DNA from: Vanilla planifolia
Taxonomy: Eukaryota; Streptophyta; Magnoliopsida; Asparagales; Orchidaceae
Direction: 5' to 3'
Length of the DNA stretch: 64,000 bases
NCBI GenBank assembly: GCA_023846275.1
Contig: CM043868.1
Location: 6,653,653-6,717,652 of the forward strand
How positions within the stretch are numbered: the first letter of the stretch is position 1; every line of letters starts with the position of its first letter. A program made the position numbers and the translations under genes. The notes beneath the pieces are model-generated. The model had not been told where the DNA came from, did not search any database, and worked only from the letters and a program-made list of their open reading frames with translations. Positions 61,471-64,000 of the stretch are shown here, piece after piece.

Positions 61471-62964
61471 ATGGCCGACTCCTCAAACATGCTTGATCTC
61501 CATCATCAGGCCGAGGAGCTCCTCCTCCTCCATGGCTCCTCCGCTCTCGAGTTTTGCAACCAAGACCCCTTGTCGTAAGTCCTCTGCACTACCCACACTC
61601 TTCATGCATGCATTCAAACATTTGACTATGCATTTATTATTACCGCACTCCTTCCATTCCTAGGATTTGGAGTTTTCTTGCTTGGGTTTTGCCCTTTGTT
61701 CTCATGTGGTTTTCTAATTCTAGTATCATGACAAAAGGCTTGGACTGGCCTCCATTGTTCCATTCGTAGGTTAAGCCTTGACCACATAACATCAACATAT
61801 GTCCCTGCTTATATATATATATACATGTACATATGTACATATATCTATATTTGTCTGATTCCTTCAATTACCCTGCTTGCTTGCAGGTATCCAGGTGCCT
61901 TCACCCCAAGCATCAACACGGCCTTCACTTGCCCAAGAGACGACATTCTCATAGACCCCTTCTTTGGCTCCCACATGGTGCATGACCTTGGGCTTCAGTA
62001 TGCCGCCGGGGGGGAGAGCTTCACACATCTAGCAAAGATCAAGGAGGAGCTCTTCGACTCCTCCAAACTCGATGAAATTCACCAGTTCTCCTCTTCCTTG
62101 AAGCATGAAGAGCAAACGCCGTTAAGTGAGTTCAAATGTTACCGGCCTTCACTTCCTTTCGATGGAAACTTGGGCCGAGATCCCTCCACAGTTCTTCAGT
62201 CTGTAAACTTCCCAAGCTCTTTTCTGCCTTCGGCGGCGGCTATGCAGACTTCATCGAATATAGACCTTCAGGATCTTGAACTCTTGTCCTCGGTTCAGCT
62301 TTCCGATATCTGTAGGCCTCCAACGTTCCTTGCTGACATTTACAGCTCCCCACCCCAAGGAAGTTCCATTGGTCTCCACGAGGTAGCTAAGCGCCTTTCG
62401 TTTCTATAAGCAAAGCCGAATAAAAGTTTCTTCCTTTTTTTCCTCCAATACTGGTTCGGTCGCAATGCAGTAGAAAGCATAGTTTGTGACAAGACTATTG
62501 CTCTCCTCTCCTTTTTTTTTTTCGAGATTAAAGCAACGATGGATATCTTAAAAGCAAATTTGTATAGCTCTTTTCAGCTTTTTAGGAGACGTGCATCATC
62601 TTTTATAAAGTGATGAGAAAGATTAATTTGTTTGAGCTTTCCAAAGCTTTTTTTTTTTTTTTTTAAATGTGAACCGTGCACTGCTTGTGCTTTGTAGATG
62701 CCGGCTTCCGCCCATGGAGTCGCTGGAGGAAGGAGACCAGCAACAGGCAGCTTGAATCAGCTTAAGCCATCTCAAGGTGCTGCAAAGAAGCCTCGAATGG
62801 AGTCACGCTCGGCGCTCTCTCCCTTCAAGGTGCGTTACAATTAAATATTTGGCTGCAAGACATCTGAGAAATAATCTTCGAGTCTTCTTCCTTTCTAGGT
62901 GAGGAAGGAGAAGCTGGGGGACAGGATTGCAGCTCTTCAACAGTTGGTTGCACCGTTTGGAAAG
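61471..62964 (+). CDS. Atypical bHLH transcription factor, 5' part (4 exons, runs off the window)
   Basis: Predicted nuclear regulator of the plant bHLH subfamily XV group (bHLH112/123/68/110-like). Exons: 61471-61574, 61887-62382, 62698-62829 and 62899-62964, all with GT-AG introns (312, 315 and 69 nt), giving 266 continuous codons. The first ATG in frame, 61471 (ATCATCATGG), starts MADSSNMLDLHHQ. Residues 35-200 are an acidic, Ser/Pro-rich region with an AKIKEELFD motif and LSDICRPPTFLADIY. Residues 228-234 have AAKKPRM, a likely nuclear signal. Residues 245-261, VRKEKLGDRIAALQQLV, match the first helix of this group. The group lacks the His-Glu-Arg pattern needed for canonical E-box binding. 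Its relatives act in stress, root and developmental control. The second helix lies beyond an intron longer than 1 kb. The closest paralogue within the group cannot be decided. Confidence 0.93.
61810..61850 (+). repeat. AT-rich simple repeat in intron 1
   Basis: A (TA)n run passes into alternating ACATGTACATATGTACATAT words, a short palindromic simple repeat some 35 nt upstream of the exon 2 acceptor. It is a possible length polymorphism. Confidence 0.85.
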
Positions 62965-64000
62965 GTATCCATCCCTACATTATCAACTATGTTCTTAAAG
63001 TTAACTAATGTTTTTTTTTAATTACTTTTTCTTATATTAGAAGTTGGAATTTAAAATATTTCAATATTGGAAATCAAACAAAATTCCTATTTTTAACGTC
63101 TTTAAGTGCTTTGATGGTTGAGTTTTGAATTGCCATAATACGTTAGTAGGGCTTCAAGAAAGCTCAATCCCAGTCATCTTCAAGCTGTACTATGATGTCA
63201 ATGCCATTTTTGATATCTAATAGCAGTCCATCTTAACTAAAAATGTGATAATGCTTCTTCAATCTATTAAGATTTTTTATTAAGAGATACGGTTATAATG
63301 CTAACTTGCCAATTAATAGAACAAACATATTGTCATAGGGCGTCATGTGCCAATAGGACAGCCTTGCACTAAGGGGTAGATTCGACTTCTACTTGCTTTT
63401 CAATCATGTAAATGACTAATATTTTCCACCAAGGTTTTTTTTTGTGACTTCAAATCATCTTTTTAATTCTTTATAATTTTGGTTTTAATAAATAACTTTT
63501 ATCAAAAAAAAACTTATTTTTATCAGTATAAAATTCTTTTTAAAAATATTTAATATTTTTTTAAACTCACAAACAATTTTTGAACAGAGTTTTTAAATGT
63601 ATTTGTGGAAGAATATTCAAGTATTATATAAACATATTATAGGTTTTTTCTTGATTATACATAAACCAATTGAACTGCATTTTCCATGCCTAGTTTTCTT
63701 TAAAATATATTTTAAAAATAAATGGAAACAAAAATTGTTAATTTATTTACTTGGTAGTTGTAATAAATAGAAAAGAACTCCAATACTTTTAAATATATTA
63801 AAAAAAGGTTCAATTATTTACTTGGGGACCAATTAAAAATATATTGATCATAAACAAAACTTCTTTAAAAAAATGAATTTCAATAGCAATATCCAAATAC
63901 TGTTCGCCTGCATTTTAATTTTTATTTACTAATTGTGAATAGTTTAATTTATATTTGTTTCAATTAGATTTCTGTATAATACATTTTAAAAATAATTAGA
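62965..64000 (+). other. Intron 4 of the bHLH gene, incomplete
   Basis: The donor GTATCC follows GGAAAG at 62964. The remaining 1036 nt are AT-rich with T- and A-runs and show no exon encoding the expected TDTASVL continuation of the bHLH domain, so the intron exceeds 1 kb. No transposon was recognised in it. A host intron at this position, just after the PFGK motif, is in keeping with the family's gene structure. Confidence 0.75.

Noticed and set aside
62383-62409. Stop codon at 62407 as true end of the gene
   Set aside because: A GT donor at 62383 joins in frame to exon 3, which leads into the conserved bHLH helix, so the stop lies in an intron.
63330-63420. Possible tRNA-derived SINE in intron 4 (GGTAGATTCGACTTC)
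   Set aside because: Only a weak B-box-like word is present; no A box, cloverleaf or tail could be made out.

Overview
The window is plant nuclear DNA from a flowering plant; whether it is a monocot or a eudicot cannot be settled from the sequence. About 60 kb is AT-rich, repeat-derived DNA with no intact long reading frame. The last 4 kb hold the start of one host gene. The plant assignment rests on that gene (a plant bHLH transcription factor with GT-AG introns and GC-richer exons), on plant-type Ty1/copia elements primed by initiator tRNA-Met, on Ty3 elements of plant type, and on an L1-type LINE with a plant-style RNase H tail.

Layout, left to right. 1-1240 is the end of a chromovirus-like LTR. 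1241-6839 is unassigned. 6840-12640 holds two plus-strand copia remnants separated by about 3.1 kb that looks like a minus-oriented LTR with internal tandem repeats. 12740-16200 is a plus-strand Ty3 fossil (RT, RNase H, integrase, diverged LTR pieces). 17581-23330 is a minus-strand copia fossil with LTR remnants and a primer-binding site. 24750-26380 is a minus-strand Ty3 fossil (protease to RNase H). 26900-31720 is a minus-strand SIRE-like copia fossil with an extra region between RNase H and the LTR. 32460-43190 is a plus-strand LTR-internal-LTR-internal tandem of a SIRE-like element that has gag but no recognisable pol. 44560-55690 is a minus-strand Ty3 fossil (gag/protease, leader, LTR) into which a 5.1-kb L1 LINE (46310-51450) appears to have inserted. 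55691-60371 is a plus-strand copia fossil split by a 1.9-kb solo LTR and ending in a short 3' LTR.

The host gene starts right after that last LTR. Its coding sequence begins at 61471, with four exons in the window (266 codons). The fourth ends inside the first helix of an atypical bHLH domain of the bHLH112/bHLH123/bHLH68 group (subfamily XV); the rest lies beyond position 64000, behind an intron of more than 1 kb. The region upstream carries (AG)n and (CA)n tracts and up to four upstream ORFs, one of which contains the (AG)n tract.

I saw no unknown system such as a CRISPR array, a toxin cluster or a gene cluster. The points of interest are the upstream-ORF leader of the bHLH gene, the nested and tandem element architecture, and several kilobases that could not be assigned. 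All family calls come from reading translated motifs by eye, without database searches, and element edges are approximate unless stated otherwise.
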